Origin: AAA044-D11 sp009705075 | Lineage (GTDB): Bacteria > Actinomycetota > Actinomycetes > Nanopelagicales > Nanopelagicaceae | Direction: 5' to 3' | NCBI GenBank assembly: GCA_965268675.1 | Contig: OZ254179.1 | Location: 868,001 to 932,000 of the forward strand | Length of the DNA: 64,000 nt | Shown here: positions 8,804 to 17,329 of the stretch, one piece after another | Layout: the number at the start of each line of letters is the position of its first letter | Numbering within the stretch: position 1 is the first letter of the stretch | The notes under the pieces: model-generated | Database searches by the model: none | Seen by the model: the letters and a program-made list of their open reading frames with translations, nothing else | What the model was told of the DNA's origin: nothing | Position numbers and translations under genes: made by a program

Positions 8804-10276
8804 ATGTCAAAAACAAAAATTGAGCTAGATGAAAACGGATTGGACCCCAATCGCTGGCGCGCACTTTTTGTTATTGCGATCGCCTCTCTTATGGTCGTAT
8901 TGGATGCATCGATTGTAAATATCGCACTCCCAAGTGCCCAAGTCGATCTAAATATCTCTGATGCAAATAGACAATGGGTTGTTACTGCCTACTCACTTGC
9001 ATTTGGAAGTTTGCTATTACTGGGTGGCCGAATCTCTGATTATGTCGGCCGTAAAAAGATTTTTATTGTTGGTTTAATCGGATTTGCTGCTGCTTCAGGA
9101 CTTGGTGGCATCGCTTCTTCTCAAGGTCTGTTATTTGGTGCCCGCGCACTTCAAGGTGCATTCGGCGCACTCTTGGCTCCGGCAGCTCTTGCTCTAATCA
9201 ATGTAACTTTCACCGTTCCAAAAGAACGTGCTCGAGCATTTGGAGTGTATGGAGCGATTTCAGGTGGTGGCGCAGCTATCGGTCTAATTCTTGGCGGTGT
9301 GCTTACTGAATATGCAAATTGGCGCTGGTGCTTAGGCGTTAACGTTCCTATTGCTCTTGTTGCTGTTGCTCTAGCGATTCCATTTATCCACGAATCTAAA
9401 GCTAAAGGTGATAACACTTACGACATTCCCGGAGCAGCGACAGTAACACTTGGTCTGGTCTCACTTGTGTATGGATTTAGCCAAGCGGCAAGCAAGGGCT
9501 GGGGAGATTTTGAGACCTACAAATTCTTTATCGTTGCTGGTGCATTCTTGATCGCATTCTTCGTAATCGAAAAGCGAGTTTCAAATCCACTGCTTCCACT
9601 GCGAGTATTAACAGAAAGAAATCGTGGTGGCTCCTATCTCGCCTCTTTGCTTGTAGGAACAGGTCTCTTCGCAATGTTCTTATTTTTGAGTATCTATCTT
9701 CAAAGTTTCTTGAATTATTCATCGCTAAGATCTGGCTTCGCATTCTTGCCATTTTCAGCTGGAGTTATAGTTTTCGCCGGAGTCGCCTCACAACTACTTC
9801 CACGAACCGGACCAAAGCCACTTATGGCAACTGGTTTAGTGGCAGCTTCACTAGGTTTACTGCTGCTTTCGCAAATAACTCCGACTTCAACTTATGCAAA
9901 AGATATTTTGCCAGCGCTACTTATTATGTCGAGCGGAATGGCTCTATTCTTTATTCCAAGTGCCTCTACCGGTCTTCACAACGCGGGCGAACATGACGCA
10001 GGCGTTGCTGGTGCAGTGTTAAACACTAGTCAGCAAATTGGTGGCTCACTTGGTGCAGCGCTTCTAAATACTGTTGCAATCTCTTCAGCGGCAGCATTTG
10101 CTAAGGGGCACGGCGAGCTTGGTGACAAAGTTCAGGTTTTTGCCCAGGTGCATGGCTTCAGCACGGCCTTTAAATTCGGGGCTGGATTTCTTCTGCTTGC
10201 GGCAATCGTTACTGTGATTTCACTAAATGTTGGCAAGGATTCACTTGTTGAAAGTGAAACCGGAGCAATTCACTAA
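8804..10276 (+). CDS. MFS transporter, DHA2 (EmrB/QacA) family
   Basis: A 490-residue major facilitator protein with about fourteen predicted membrane helices, matching the proton-driven drug-export DHA2 family. The loop 2-3 motif GGRISDYVGRKK is clear, and LDASIVNIALPSAQ in helix 1 is typical of EmrB/QacA. The ATG at 8804 follows AAGGAG closely and was preferred over a start 57 bases upstream. The 119-bp upstream gap contains a 10-bp palindrome (CACAATTGTG, 8708-8717) that could be an operator, but no regulator gene adjoins it. Its end overlaps the convergent SDR gene by four bases. Confidence 0.9.
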   Translation: MSKTKIELDENGLDPNRWRALFVIAIASLMVVLDASIVNIALPSAQVDLNISDANRQWVVTAYSLAFGSLLLLGGRISDYVGRKKIFIVGLIGFAAASGLGGIASSQGLLFGARALQGAFGALLAPAALALINVTFTVPKERARAFGVYGAISGGGAAIGLILGGVLTEYANWRWCLGVNVPIALVAVALAIPFIHESKAKGDNTYDIPGAATVTLGLVSLVYGFSQAASKGWGDFETYKFFIVAGAFLIAFFVIEKRVSNPLLPLRVLTERNRGGSYLASLLVGTGLFAMFLFLSIYLQSFLNYSSLRSGFAFLPFSAGVIVFAGVASQLLPRTGPKPLMATGLVAASLGLLLLSQITPTSTYAKDILPALLIMSSGMALFFIPSASTGLHNAGEHDAGVAGAVLNTSQQIGGSLGAALLNTVAISSAAAFAKGHGELGDKVQVFAQVHGFSTAFKFGAGFLLLAAIVTVISLNVGKDSLVESETGAIH

Positions 10277-11103
10277 TCTAAGAAGAAATCGAGTAAGAAA
10301 TCCTTAGTTCCAGGTTTAACTGAATACTTCTCGAGATCAGTAATTCCTTCAGAAGCTAAGACTTCATCGTCGACAAAGAAATTGCCGGTGGTTGTCTTAG
10401 CATCTCGATTCAAGATTATGTAAGCAGTGTCGGACAAGATCGCAGGTGTGCGACAGAAATCGGTATCTACGCCAGGAATCATCTGCAGCGCCGCGGTATC
10501 GATTGCTGTTCTTGGCCAGAGCGCATTAACTGCAATTCCATCGCGCTTAAATTCTTCAGACATCCCTAGAACGCACATACTCATTCCGTACTTGGACATT
10601 GTGTAGGCAACATGGTTCTTAAACCACTTTGGTTTCATAGAAAGTGGTGGCGACAGAGTCAAAATGTGTGGATTTCGATCAGCCTTCGCACTCTCCCGAA
10701 GATAAGGAATCGCGGCCTGTGAGGTTAGAAATGTTCCACGAACATTTACATCAAACATTAGATCAAAGCGCTTAGCCGGAGTTTTCTCAGTTGGAGTTAG
10801 GTTTATTGCACTGGCATTATTTATAAGAATATCTAAGCCGCCAAATTGCGCGGCCGCCTTATCTACTGCAGCACCAATTGCATCTTCATCACGTATATCG
10901 CATTGGATTGGTAGCGCCACTCCCCCAGCGGCTTCGATTTCTTTCGCAGCAGTAAAAATTGTTCCCGGAAGTTTTGGATTCTCTTCAGCGGTCTTGGCCG
11001 CAATCGCGATACTTGCGCCATCGGCAGCGGCTCGAAGTGCTATGGCTAGTCCTATGCCTCGCGAACCACCTGTAATAAATATTCGTTTCCCGGCAAGTGA
11101 CAT
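10273..11103 (-). CDS. SDR-family oxidoreductase, HSDL2-like
   Basis: A 276-residue short-chain dehydrogenase. TGGSRGIG is at about 11-18, NNASA comes mid-protein, and the Tyr/Lys pair is in AYTMSKYG. The SPPLSMKPKW stretch and the NALWPRT segment resemble the hydroxysteroid-dehydrogenase-like 2 (HSDL2) branch, which is linked to fatty-acid metabolism. It lies six bases downstream of the enoyl-CoA hydratase gene on the same strand, so the two are probably one operon acting on an acyl chain (inference). Confidence 0.87.
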   Translation of the reverse strand: MSLAGKRIFITGGSRGIGLAIALRAAADGASIAIAAKTAEENPKLPGTIFTAAKEIEAAGGVALPIQCDIRDEDAIGAAVDKAAAQFGGLDILINNASAINLTPTEKTPAKRFDLMFDVNVRGTFLTSQAAIPYLRESAKADRNPHILTLSPPLSMKPKWFKNHVAYTMSKYGMSMCVLGMSEEFKRDGIAVNALWPRTAIDTAALQMIPGVDTDFCRTPAILSDTAYIILNRDAKTTTGNFFVDDEVLASEGITDLEKYSVKPGTKDFLLDFFLD

Positions 11104-11109
11104 TTCTGG

Positions 11110-11856
11110 TTACCCCTTTGCTTTCTTCTCGAGAAATTTCATGAAGGCAATTTGTGCTTCATCTGATTCCAGCGCGATTCTAAACAATTCACTCTCGGCT
11201 TCCATAACCATCGCAACTGCCTGATGCTGCCCACTCTTCAATAGCGCCTTCGTATTTATGACTGATGTGGGCGGCTGTTCTGCAATAGCCGCAGCAACTT
11301 CCATTGCCTTTTCGAGTGGGTCGGAAACAATTTCATTTACCAACCGCATCTCATGCGCTTCTGTACCTGAGAAGTCGCGGCCGGTTAAGAAAATTTCTGA
11401 GGCAATAGCATGGCCAACTAAGCGTGGGAACAATAATGAAGAGCCAGCCTCAGGAACTAAACCAAGAGATACAAATGGCATAGACAACTTTGCATCAGCT
11501 GTCGCGTAAACAAGATCGCAATGAAACAACATTGTTGTCCCAATACCAACAGCATTTCCATGAACCGCAGCAATTAAAGGTTTTGGGAATTCATGAAGAA
11601 CAGAGAGAAATTGCATCACTGGAGAATCCGCACCTGTAGGCGGAGTGTTTAAGAAATCCAAAATATCGTTGCCGCCAGTAAATGCGCTGCCTGCGCCTGA
11701 AATGACCACTACCCTGATGTCAAAATCATCTTTGGCCGCAATGAGCGCCTTTGAAAGGTCGGAATACATGGCGGGAGTGAGCGCATTTTTCTTCTCTGGG
11801 CGATTTAAAGTGACCTGTAGGACCTGACCAAATTTAGCGGTCAAAATATTGCTCAT
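11110..11856 (-). CDS. Enoyl-CoA hydratase/isomerase family protein
   Basis: A 248-residue crotonase-fold protein. The oxyanion-hole segments are VISGAGSAFTGGND and AAVHGNAVGIG, and the MPFVSLGLVPEAGSS loop carries the acidic residue found in hydratases and isomerases of this family. Overall length and pattern fit a single-domain enoyl-CoA hydratase or isomerase; the exact substrate is open. It leads a two-gene operon with the HSDL2-like SDR. The next gene, an HTH protein, is divergent. Confidence 0.9.
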   Translation of the reverse strand: MSNILTAKFGQVLQVTLNRPEKKNALTPAMYSDLSKALIAAKDDFDIRVVVISGAGSAFTGGNDILDFLNTPPTGADSPVMQFLSVLHEFPKPLIAAVHGNAVGIGTTMLFHCDLVYATADAKLSMPFVSLGLVPEAGSSLLFPRLVGHAIASEIFLTGRDFSGTEAHEMRLVNEIVSDPLEKAMEVAAAIAEQPPTSVINTKALLKSGQHQAVAMVMEAESELFRIALESDEAQIAFMKFLEKKAKG

Positions 11857-11931
11857 AAGTGGAGTTTATGGTGGAGAATGAGGAATTACTAGAACATTTG
11901 CAAAAGTCGGAGAGGGCTCGGTAATCTAATT

Positions 11932-12246
11932 ATGGATATCAGAATCATGACTCGAGATCTAACCCCGTTCGAACACTTAGTTGCAGGTCATCTCTGCGAT
12001 GGACTTTCTAACTCAGCAATCGCTAGAGAGACTGCACACAGTGAGAAAGTTATTGAAAATACAGTTTCCAGAATGGCTCGAGCATTTGGAATTAAATCAG
12101 ATGGCGATACAAATATTCGAGTTCTACTTGCCTTGGCCTATCGGGCACATTTCGGTGATGGATCTTTCGATAAGTTAAATTTAGAATGCTCTCATAGTAT
12201 TGTCGGTCCAGATGGCAATAGATATTGCGATAAGCACGTAGACTAA
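11932..12246 (+). CDS. Stand-alone LuxR-type HTH protein
   Basis: A 104-residue protein consisting mainly of a LuxR/GerE-type helix-turn-helix (about residues 8-70): LTPFEHLVAGHLCDGLSN, then IARETAHSEKVIENTVS. No receiver or ligand domain precedes it. The short tail has two cysteines and several His/Asp residues (CSHS to CDKHVD), which could bind metal or respond to redox state; that is speculation. It is divergent from the enoyl-CoA hydratase and is followed by a 162-bp gap carrying a direct repeat. Confidence 0.75.
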   Translation: MDIRIMTRDLTPFEHLVAGHLCDGLSNSAIARETAHSEKVIENTVSRMARAFGIKSDGDTNIRVLLALAYRAHFGDGSFDKLNLECSHSIVGPDGNRYCDKHVD

Positions 12247-12264
12247 AATTTATTCATCCTCCAA

Positions 12265-12302
12265 GGGCTAGCACTCACTCGAAAAAGTATGGGGCTAGCA
12301 CT
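12265..12302. repeat. 11-bp direct repeat upstream of membrane-protein gene
   Basis: GGGCTAGCACT occurs at 12265-12275 and again at 12292-12302, 27 bp apart start to start, within the gap before the 12409 gene. Such spacing suits two binding sites for one regulator on nearly the same helix face. The half TAGCACTC resembles one arm of the CIRCE element, but the inverted arm is absent. Confidence 0.55.
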
Positions 12303-12408
12303 TGCACTTTTGTAAGCAACACTCTTTCAAGTACTCCAAACTAATGGCGATATAAAACTTCTCCAGGTTCTATATCTAAATTTCCGGAGAGAATAGAAAG
12401 AGAAGAAA

Positions 12409-12990
12409 ATGAATAGAAAATCGTTCGATAAAATCGCGAGTGTAATCGGTCTGCTTCTTGCGGGATTCTTAATTGTCCTGGGAGGTATTTTGCAGTTCGG
12501 TGGAAATTTTGCAGCGGAACAAGTTGCTACTCAATTGAAACCACAGGCGATTACTATTCCAGCCGATAATGGCGATCCAAAAGCATCTGCAGATGTAAAG
12601 AAATTCTTTGTAGATAACGCAGATAAAGTAATGACGACAGGTAAGCAAGCCCAGATGTATGCCGATCATTACATTGGCTTCCACTTATCTGCCATGCCTA
12701 CTTATGCCGCTGCATCAACTGAAAATCGGGTAGCAGCTGGCGCTCTAGCAGCTGATCCAACAAACGCTGAGCTGCAAGCTAAGTCAAAGCAAGCCGCAGC
12801 AACAGTTGAAACTGTATTCAAGGGCCAAGCACTTCGAGGAATGCTTCTTAATGCTTACGCATTTGGAATGCTCGGTGATATCGCAATTGTTGCAAGCTAT
12901 GTAACTTTTGCCGGTGGCTTGCTCTTCTTGATCCTGGCACTTCTTGGTTTCGCACATCTTCGAAGAGTCGATACTGATTCAGTTATCTAA
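12409..12990 (+). CDS. Hypothetical two-helix membrane protein
   Basis: I do not recognise this 193-residue protein. It has an N-terminal hydrophobic helix (about 11-33), a hydrophilic stretch of roughly 120 residues rich in Ala, Lys and Asp with small repeated phrases such as AADPTNAELQAKSKQAAA, and a second hydrophobic helix (about 155-180) followed by a short basic end. A soluble domain held outside the cell between two helices is likely. The ATG follows AGAGAAG. The gene has its own upstream direct repeat and a strong terminator downstream, so it appears to be expressed alone. Confidence 0.8.
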   Translation: MNRKSFDKIASVIGLLLAGFLIVLGGILQFGGNFAAEQVATQLKPQAITIPADNGDPKASADVKKFFVDNADKVMTTGKQAQMYADHYIGFHLSAMPTYAAASTENRVAAGALAADPTNAELQAKSKQAAATVETVFKGQALRGMLLNAYAFGMLGDIAIVASYVTFAGGLLFLILALLGFAHLRRVDTDSVI

Positions 12991-13036
12991 ATATCTAGCT
13001 AGAGACCCCAACAGAGACCTCATCTCTCCGTGAGGG

Positions 13037-13070
13037 AAGGCCCCGAACTCGAAAGAGAACGGGGCCTTTT
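13037..13070 (+). terminator. Strong rho-independent terminator
   Basis: AAGGCCCCG (13037-13045) pairs with CGGGGCCTT (13060-13068). A symmetric AA/AA internal loop and a CTC-GAAA-GAG cap form the top of the hairpin, and the T tract runs to 13070. It ends the transcript of the 12409 membrane-protein gene and sits just before the LysE gene, which therefore needs its own promoter. Confidence 0.93.
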
Positions 13071-13098
13071 AGATTTATCGGTTCGGTATGCTCACGCA

Positions 13099-13755
13099 AT
13101 GAATTCTTTTGTAGTAATTCCATCTCGGCTTTGGGAATATTGCATAGCTGCAATCATCATTATCTTGGCTCCAGGGCCATCTGTTCTATTCGTGATTGCA
13201 CGAGCAATAGCCTGGGGCCGAGCAACGGCCGTTGCCACAGTCGCTGGCAATGTCTTGGGTGCCTTTTCACTATCCGTTGTAGTAGCAATTGGTCTTGGTC
13301 CAATTTTGCAGAGATCTGATTTAGCTTTTACAAGCGTTCAAGTTTTGGGTGGCGGATACCTGATTTATCTCGGCATATCAGCGATAAAGCACAGTCAGAT
13401 TCATGCCAGCGATATGGCGAATCAAGGAGATGTCCGTCCTTCAAAATGGAAGTCGATGCGTGAGGGTTATTGGGTCGGCGCGCTTAATCCAAAGGGAATT
13501 GTTTTCTTTGCAGCAATTTTGCCGCAATTTGTTGATCGCGAAGCAGGGAAAGTAACTTCGCAATTGATTTTAATGGGTGCAATTTTCGCGATATTAGCGT
13601 TCTTTTCTGATGGTGCTTGGGGCGTACTGGCGGGAACAATCCGAAACTGGCTTGCAACAGAAATTCACCGTCTAGTTCGTATGAGGATTACTGGCGGCAT
13701 AGTTATGATTGTGCTTGGAGTATTTACGCTTATTTCTGCGATTCGTGGCCGTTAA
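13099..13755 (+). CDS. LysE/RhtB-family amino-acid exporter
   Basis: A 218-residue integral membrane protein with five to six hydrophobic helices. It opens with LAPGPSVLFVIARA, the hallmark of LysE/RhtB exporters, and has NPKGIVFFAAILPQF in the middle. Members export amino acids such as lysine, threonine or homoserine lactone; the substrate is not readable here. I chose the ATG at 13099 because the longer frame from 13030 would run through the preceding terminator. Only about 28 bases separate the T tract from the start, so the promoter may overlap the hairpin. Confidence 0.88.
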   Translation: MNSFVVIPSRLWEYCIAAIIIILAPGPSVLFVIARAIAWGRATAVATVAGNVLGAFSLSVVVAIGLGPILQRSDLAFTSVQVLGGGYLIYLGISAIKHSQIHASDMANQGDVRPSKWKSMREGYWVGALNPKGIVFFAAILPQFVDREAGKVTSQLILMGAIFAILAFFSDGAWGVLAGTIRNWLATEIHRLVRMRITGGIVMIVLGVFTLISAIRGR

Positions 13756-13796
13756 CTCAATAAATGTCGGTGCAATAGCCCAGAATAGGGGTACTT

Positions 13797-14489
13797 ATGG
13801 AACCTATAACACTCTCGAAAGACGCTCGCGCCTTTATTAGTCCAAGTGATTTAACTTTCGGTTGGGACAATTGCCACCGTTGTTTATGGCTTTACTACAA
13901 CCACCAGGTTAAAGCACCTCTCTCCATGCCACTAGTTGGCGATCTGGCCGAGATGCAAGAACTTTCATGCGTCGGCAAAACTTCTGCCGAACTAAATATA
14001 AATATGCCAGAAGGAAAGGTCTTCAAGCATGCGGGTTGGGTTGTATCCAAACCGATTTTTGTTGATGGCGTGGAAACCCCGTACGCAGTTCGCGGCAAGT
14101 ACGACTTACTAATGGAACATCCTGATGGCACATTTGGAATTGTGGATTGCAAATTCCAAGCTAATCCAAGTGATAAATCAAAATTTTACGCTGTTCAACT
14201 TGAGGCTTACGCATTTGCACTGGAAAATCCAGCGAAAGATGCGCCTATTAAAGTTTCTACTGCCGGCCTTCTAGTCTGGGCTCCCGTGAAAGTTCGCGGT
14301 AATTCTGCAGGTAACTTTGGGTTAGAACTTTCATGCAACTGGTTCCCTACCGAGCGCAGCCCGGAGTTGATTGCCTCTCGCTTGTCAGATTTCATAAAGA
14401 TGATCTCTGGCCCCGTTCCAGAAGCTAAGAGCAACTGCGACCAATGTAAATACAACGAAAAGCGGTTAGAGATTTTAAAGGAAAAGTAA
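13797..14489 (+). CDS. PD-(D/E)XK nuclease-like protein with four paired cysteines (Cas4/RecB-like)
   Basis: A 230-residue protein with the full PD-(D/E)XK signature. Asp103 is in RGKYDLLME, Asp117-Cys-Lys119 in IVDCKF, and the QxxxY motif is Gln134 to Tyr138 in QLEAYAFAL. Cys26 and Cys29 (NCHRCLWLY) lie before the core, and Cys214 and Cys217 (NCDQC) lie after it. This bracketing recalls the Fe-S cysteines of Cas4 and AddB, though those use one plus three cysteines rather than two plus two. A DNA end-processing role is inferred. There is no CRISPR array or cas gene in the window. It is plus-strand and abuts the convergent plsC-like gene. Confidence 0.75.
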   Translation: MEPITLSKDARAFISPSDLTFGWDNCHRCLWLYYNHQVKAPLSMPLVGDLAEMQELSCVGKTSAELNINMPEGKVFKHAGWVVSKPIFVDGVETPYAVRGKYDLLMEHPDGTFGIVDCKFQANPSDKSKFYAVQLEAYAFALENPAKDAPIKVSTAGLLVWAPVKVRGNSAGNFGLELSCNWFPTERSPELIASRLSDFIKMISGPVPEAKSNCDQCKYNEKRLEILKEK

Positions 14490-15200
14490 CTACTTCTCTT
14501 CGCGCTTCTTCTCTTTCGCTTCTTCGCGCCGTTGCTTCATCAAAATTAACTTAGCCTCTGAGGCATACATATCAACATATTCTTGACCCGAAAGTTTCTG
14601 AATCTTCTCCATAATTTCATCGGTAATTTGGCGCAGAACCTTTAGATCTGAAGTATCTCCAGAATAATAAAGGGGTTCCCCAAAAATCATCTCAACCCGT
14701 TGTACTTTTGGTACAACTTGTCCCGTTGGTTGAATTTCTGCGGTATTAAACATCGCTACTGGAACTATCGCCGCGCCAGATTCAATTGCCATGCGTGCGA
14801 TACCAGTTCGACCTTTATACAACTTGCCATCGGGAGATCTAGTTCCCTCTGGATAAATACCAATACATGCACCGCTTGCTAAGAGATCAAGGCCGGTCAA
14901 GAGTGCGGCCTCACTTCGACGCCCGCCAGATCGGTCAACTGGAACTTGACCTAAAGCAATAAAAGTCATCTTCTTAACAAAGCCCTTAATTCCAGGTGAT
15001 GTGAAGTATTCACTCTTTGCAAGGAAGGTAACTTTTCTTGGAACAACAAGCGGCATGAAGATTGAATCACTAAATGAGAGATGGTTGGAAGCGATAATTA
15101 CGGGACCAGATTGCGGAACGTTTCGAAGCCCAGTGACCTTGGGACGAAAGAGCAAGGTCAAAATTGGGATAAGAAAGGACTTGAGCGCTTGATAGACCAC
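14490..15200 (-). CDS. plsC: 1-acyl-sn-glycerol-3-phosphate acyltransferase
   Basis: A 236-residue PlsC-family enzyme that adds the second acyl chain to lysophosphatidate at the inner membrane. The catalytic HX4D motif is His40 to Asp45 (NHLSFSD) and the substrate motif YPEGTRS is at 116-122. A hydrophobic N-terminal stretch suits membrane association, and the C-terminus is strongly charged. The start is GTG. It is divergent from the esterase gene. A second probable acyltransferase ends at the right edge of the window, so this may be one of two. Confidence 0.88.
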   Translation of the reverse strand: MVYQALKSFLIPILTLLFRPKVTGLRNVPQSGPVIIASNHLSFSDSIFMPLVVPRKVTFLAKSEYFTSPGIKGFVKKMTFIALGQVPVDRSGGRRSEAALLTGLDLLASGACIGIYPEGTRSPDGKLYKGRTGIARMAIESGAAIVPVAMFNTAEIQPTGQVVPKVQRVEMIFGEPLYYSGDTSDLKVLRQITDEIMEKIQKLSGQEYVDMYASEAKLILMKQRREEAKEKKREEK

Positions 15201-15245
15201 GGGGATAATTTATGCCTTATCTGCTTCTTATGACACCATCTGAGC

Positions 15246-16373
15246 GTGAGTAATATCCCAGAAAGCGAACCTTTACGGCTTTTAGCGGGCAAAACCGGTG
15301 TCTTAATGATTCACGGCTTCCGCGGATCTCCCGCATCTGTTAAACCATGGGCACTTTCATTGCATGAAAAGGGTTTATCGGTTGCGGTTCCAACTCTCGC
15401 AGGTCACGGAACGCATTGGAATGATTTAAATAAAGTTAATTGGGAAGATTGGTATGGCGTAGTCGAAAAAGAATTCTTGGAGCTGAAGAAACATTGCGAC
15501 CAAGTATTCGTTGCGGGTTTTTCAGTTGGTGGCGCACTTGCACTTCGTCTATCTCAAATTCGTGGAAGTGAATTAGCTGGAGCAATCTTGGTGAATGCTT
15601 CCATTTATGATGAACGCAAACGGTTCAAATTAGTTCCTGCGCTGTCGCTTTTTTTACCATCTATTCCTGGTGGGCCAGGTGACGTTGCAAAGGAAGGCGT
15701 TCCTCAACATGGTTATGATCGCATTCCACTTCGCGGATTAAATCAAGTTCGCAAACTCTGGAAGATAGTAGAAAGAGATCTTTATCTGGTCGACTTGCCA
15801 CTTATGGTTTCTTATTCGCTAAATGATCACGTGGTGCATCCAGTTTGCAGTGAAACAATTATTGATAACGTTTTTTCGAGCGATATACGAGAGGTCGTTT
15901 TTGAGAATTCATTCCATAATGTTGCCCTTGATCACGATGCCGAGTTGTTAAATGAAGAATCAATGGACTTTATTTTGGATGTTCTCTCCGGTGAACTCGC
16001 AAGAGGAGAATCTACTGCTGAGGCAGATGAGCGAGAACTCATTGATGCCGAATTTGAGTCAATGGTTTCTGGATTGTCACTTGACCAATCTGCGCCGACA
16101 ACATATTTAGATGAGTTAGATGCCAGACCATATGATCCTGAAGGATTCATTAGACCAAATCCAAAACTTCCAGCAGCAGATCAAATATCTAGATTTGCGC
16201 TCCTTGGAATTGTTGGCGGAGGTGCCTACATGGTCTTTGGAGCGTTTACTGGAATAGATTTACTAGGAATGGGACCTTGGCCTGGACTACTTGGCTTCAT
16301 TGGCGGAATAGCAACTTATATTTGGCGTTCAGCTCGACCAGAAGATGATTTTGGAGATGGTGTAGAACTTTAA
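15246..16373 (+). CDS. Alpha/beta-hydrolase (carboxylesterase) with C-terminal membrane hairpin
   Basis: The first 245 or so residues are an Est30-like carboxylesterase or monoacylglycerol-lipase-like domain: MIHGFRGSP near the start, nucleophile Ser93 in AGFSVGG, Asp194 in LNDHVVHP and His224 in SFHN. An acidic linker follows. Two hydrophobic helices (about 319-365, including LLGFIGGIATYIW) then anchor the protein to the membrane, an uncommon addition for this family. Next to PlsC and an acyl-CoA ligase, a role in lipid turnover is likely. The start is GTG, and the end overlaps the ROK kinase by four bases. Confidence 0.87.
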   Translation: MSNIPESEPLRLLAGKTGVLMIHGFRGSPASVKPWALSLHEKGLSVAVPTLAGHGTHWNDLNKVNWEDWYGVVEKEFLELKKHCDQVFVAGFSVGGALALRLSQIRGSELAGAILVNASIYDERKRFKLVPALSLFLPSIPGGPGDVAKEGVPQHGYDRIPLRGLNQVRKLWKIVERDLYLVDLPLMVSYSLNDHVVHPVCSETIIDNVFSSDIREVVFENSFHNVALDHDAELLNEESMDFILDVLSGELARGESTAEADERELIDAEFESMVSGLSLDQSAPTTYLDELDARPYDPEGFIRPNPKLPAADQISRFALLGIVGGGAYMVFGAFTGIDLLGMGPWPGLLGFIGGIATYIWRSARPEDDFGDGVEL

Positions 16374-17323
16374 TTTCTTGCTAAGTCAGCAACGCCAACT
16401 AGACCAGCATCATTGCCCAGCTTTGCGGAAACTATTTCAGGAACCGGATGCTTCCCAACGAATGGCATCTCCCTCATCATTGCTTTTCTTGCTGGCTCTA
16501 AGAGAAATTCACCAGCATCAATCACGCCACCACCTATTACAACTATCGATGGATCAAATAGCATCGAAAGTGTTGCAATTCCTGCGCCTAGCCAATCCCC
16601 TGTTGTAGCCAGCGCTTCTATTGCAATCCGATCACCATCGCGAGCCGCCTCGGTTATATGCCCACCTAGCAAGCCTTCGATGGTTCCATCTCCTCTTGAT
16701 AATAAGTTTCTAGCTGCAACTGGATCTTTAGCAATCGCCTCCCGGGCATGACGCATCAGTGCCGAACCAGATGCATAACGTTCGTAGCAACCTTTAATTC
16801 CGCATCCACATTGTTCGCCATCAGGAACGATGCGCATGTGGCCAAATTCGGCACCGGTTCCATTTGCGCCTCGAAGTGGTTGGCCATTAACGATTGCAGC
16901 ACCACCAATTCCAGTTCCTACGGTAATCATGATTACATTTTCTAGCCCTTTACCGGCGCCATAAACTCGTTCTGCCCAGGCCGCACAATTTGCATCGTTT
17001 TCAACAACTGTTTTTGCGCCGCAAAGATTTAGAAGTTCCGCTGCAATATTTACGCCATCCCAATCTTTAATATTGGGCGAACCAAGCATTGTTGCTCTGT
17101 CTGACGAAACTAAGCCTGCAGCTGAAATCCCAATCGAATCAGTATTGTGAGTCGTTAACAGTTCAGTAATCACATCTGCAATGCTTTGGTTTAACGCATC
17201 GCCGCCAGTTTTAGGCGTATCAACTCTAAAAGTACGGAGAATTTCCCCGTCTTGATTCACAACACCACCAAGAACTTTTGTGCCACCAATATCGATTCCG
17301 ATGGCTAACTTCGAATTTAGCAA
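16370..17323 (-). CDS. ROK-family glucokinase
   Basis: A 317-residue sugar kinase of the ROK family. The phosphate-binding motif is DIGGTKVLGG (11-20), the catalytic base is Asp110 in VENDANCAAW, and a zinc site is formed by His162 with Cys172, Cys174 and Cys179 (CGCGIKGCYE). Such enzymes phosphorylate glucose or related hexoses with ATP, and the length and motifs match actinobacterial glucokinase. It lacks the N-terminal HTH of ROK repressors. It lies six bases downstream of the SRPBCC gene on the same strand. Confidence 0.92.
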   Translation of the reverse strand: MLNSKLAIGIDIGGTKVLGGVVNQDGEILRTFRVDTPKTGGDALNQSIADVITELLTTHNTDSIGISAAGLVSSDRATMLGSPNIKDWDGVNIAAELLNLCGAKTVVENDANCAAWAERVYGAGKGLENVIMITVGTGIGGAAIVNGQPLRGANGTGAEFGHMRIVPDGEQCGCGIKGCYERYASGSALMRHAREAIAKDPVAARNLLSRGDGTIEGLLGGHITEAARDGDRIAIEALATTGDWLGAGIATLSMLFDPSIVVIGGGVIDAGEFLLEPARKAMMREMPFVGKHPVPEIVSAKLGNDAGLVGVADLARN

Positions 17324-17329
17324 ATGAAA

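Noticed and set aside
12265..12302. CIRCE (HrcA) element
   Set aside because: TAGCACTC is present but the inverted arm GAGTGCTA is not; the second copy is in the same direction.
13797..14489. Cas4 of a CRISPR system
   Set aside because: No repeat array or other cas gene exists in 64 kb, and the cysteine pattern is two plus two.
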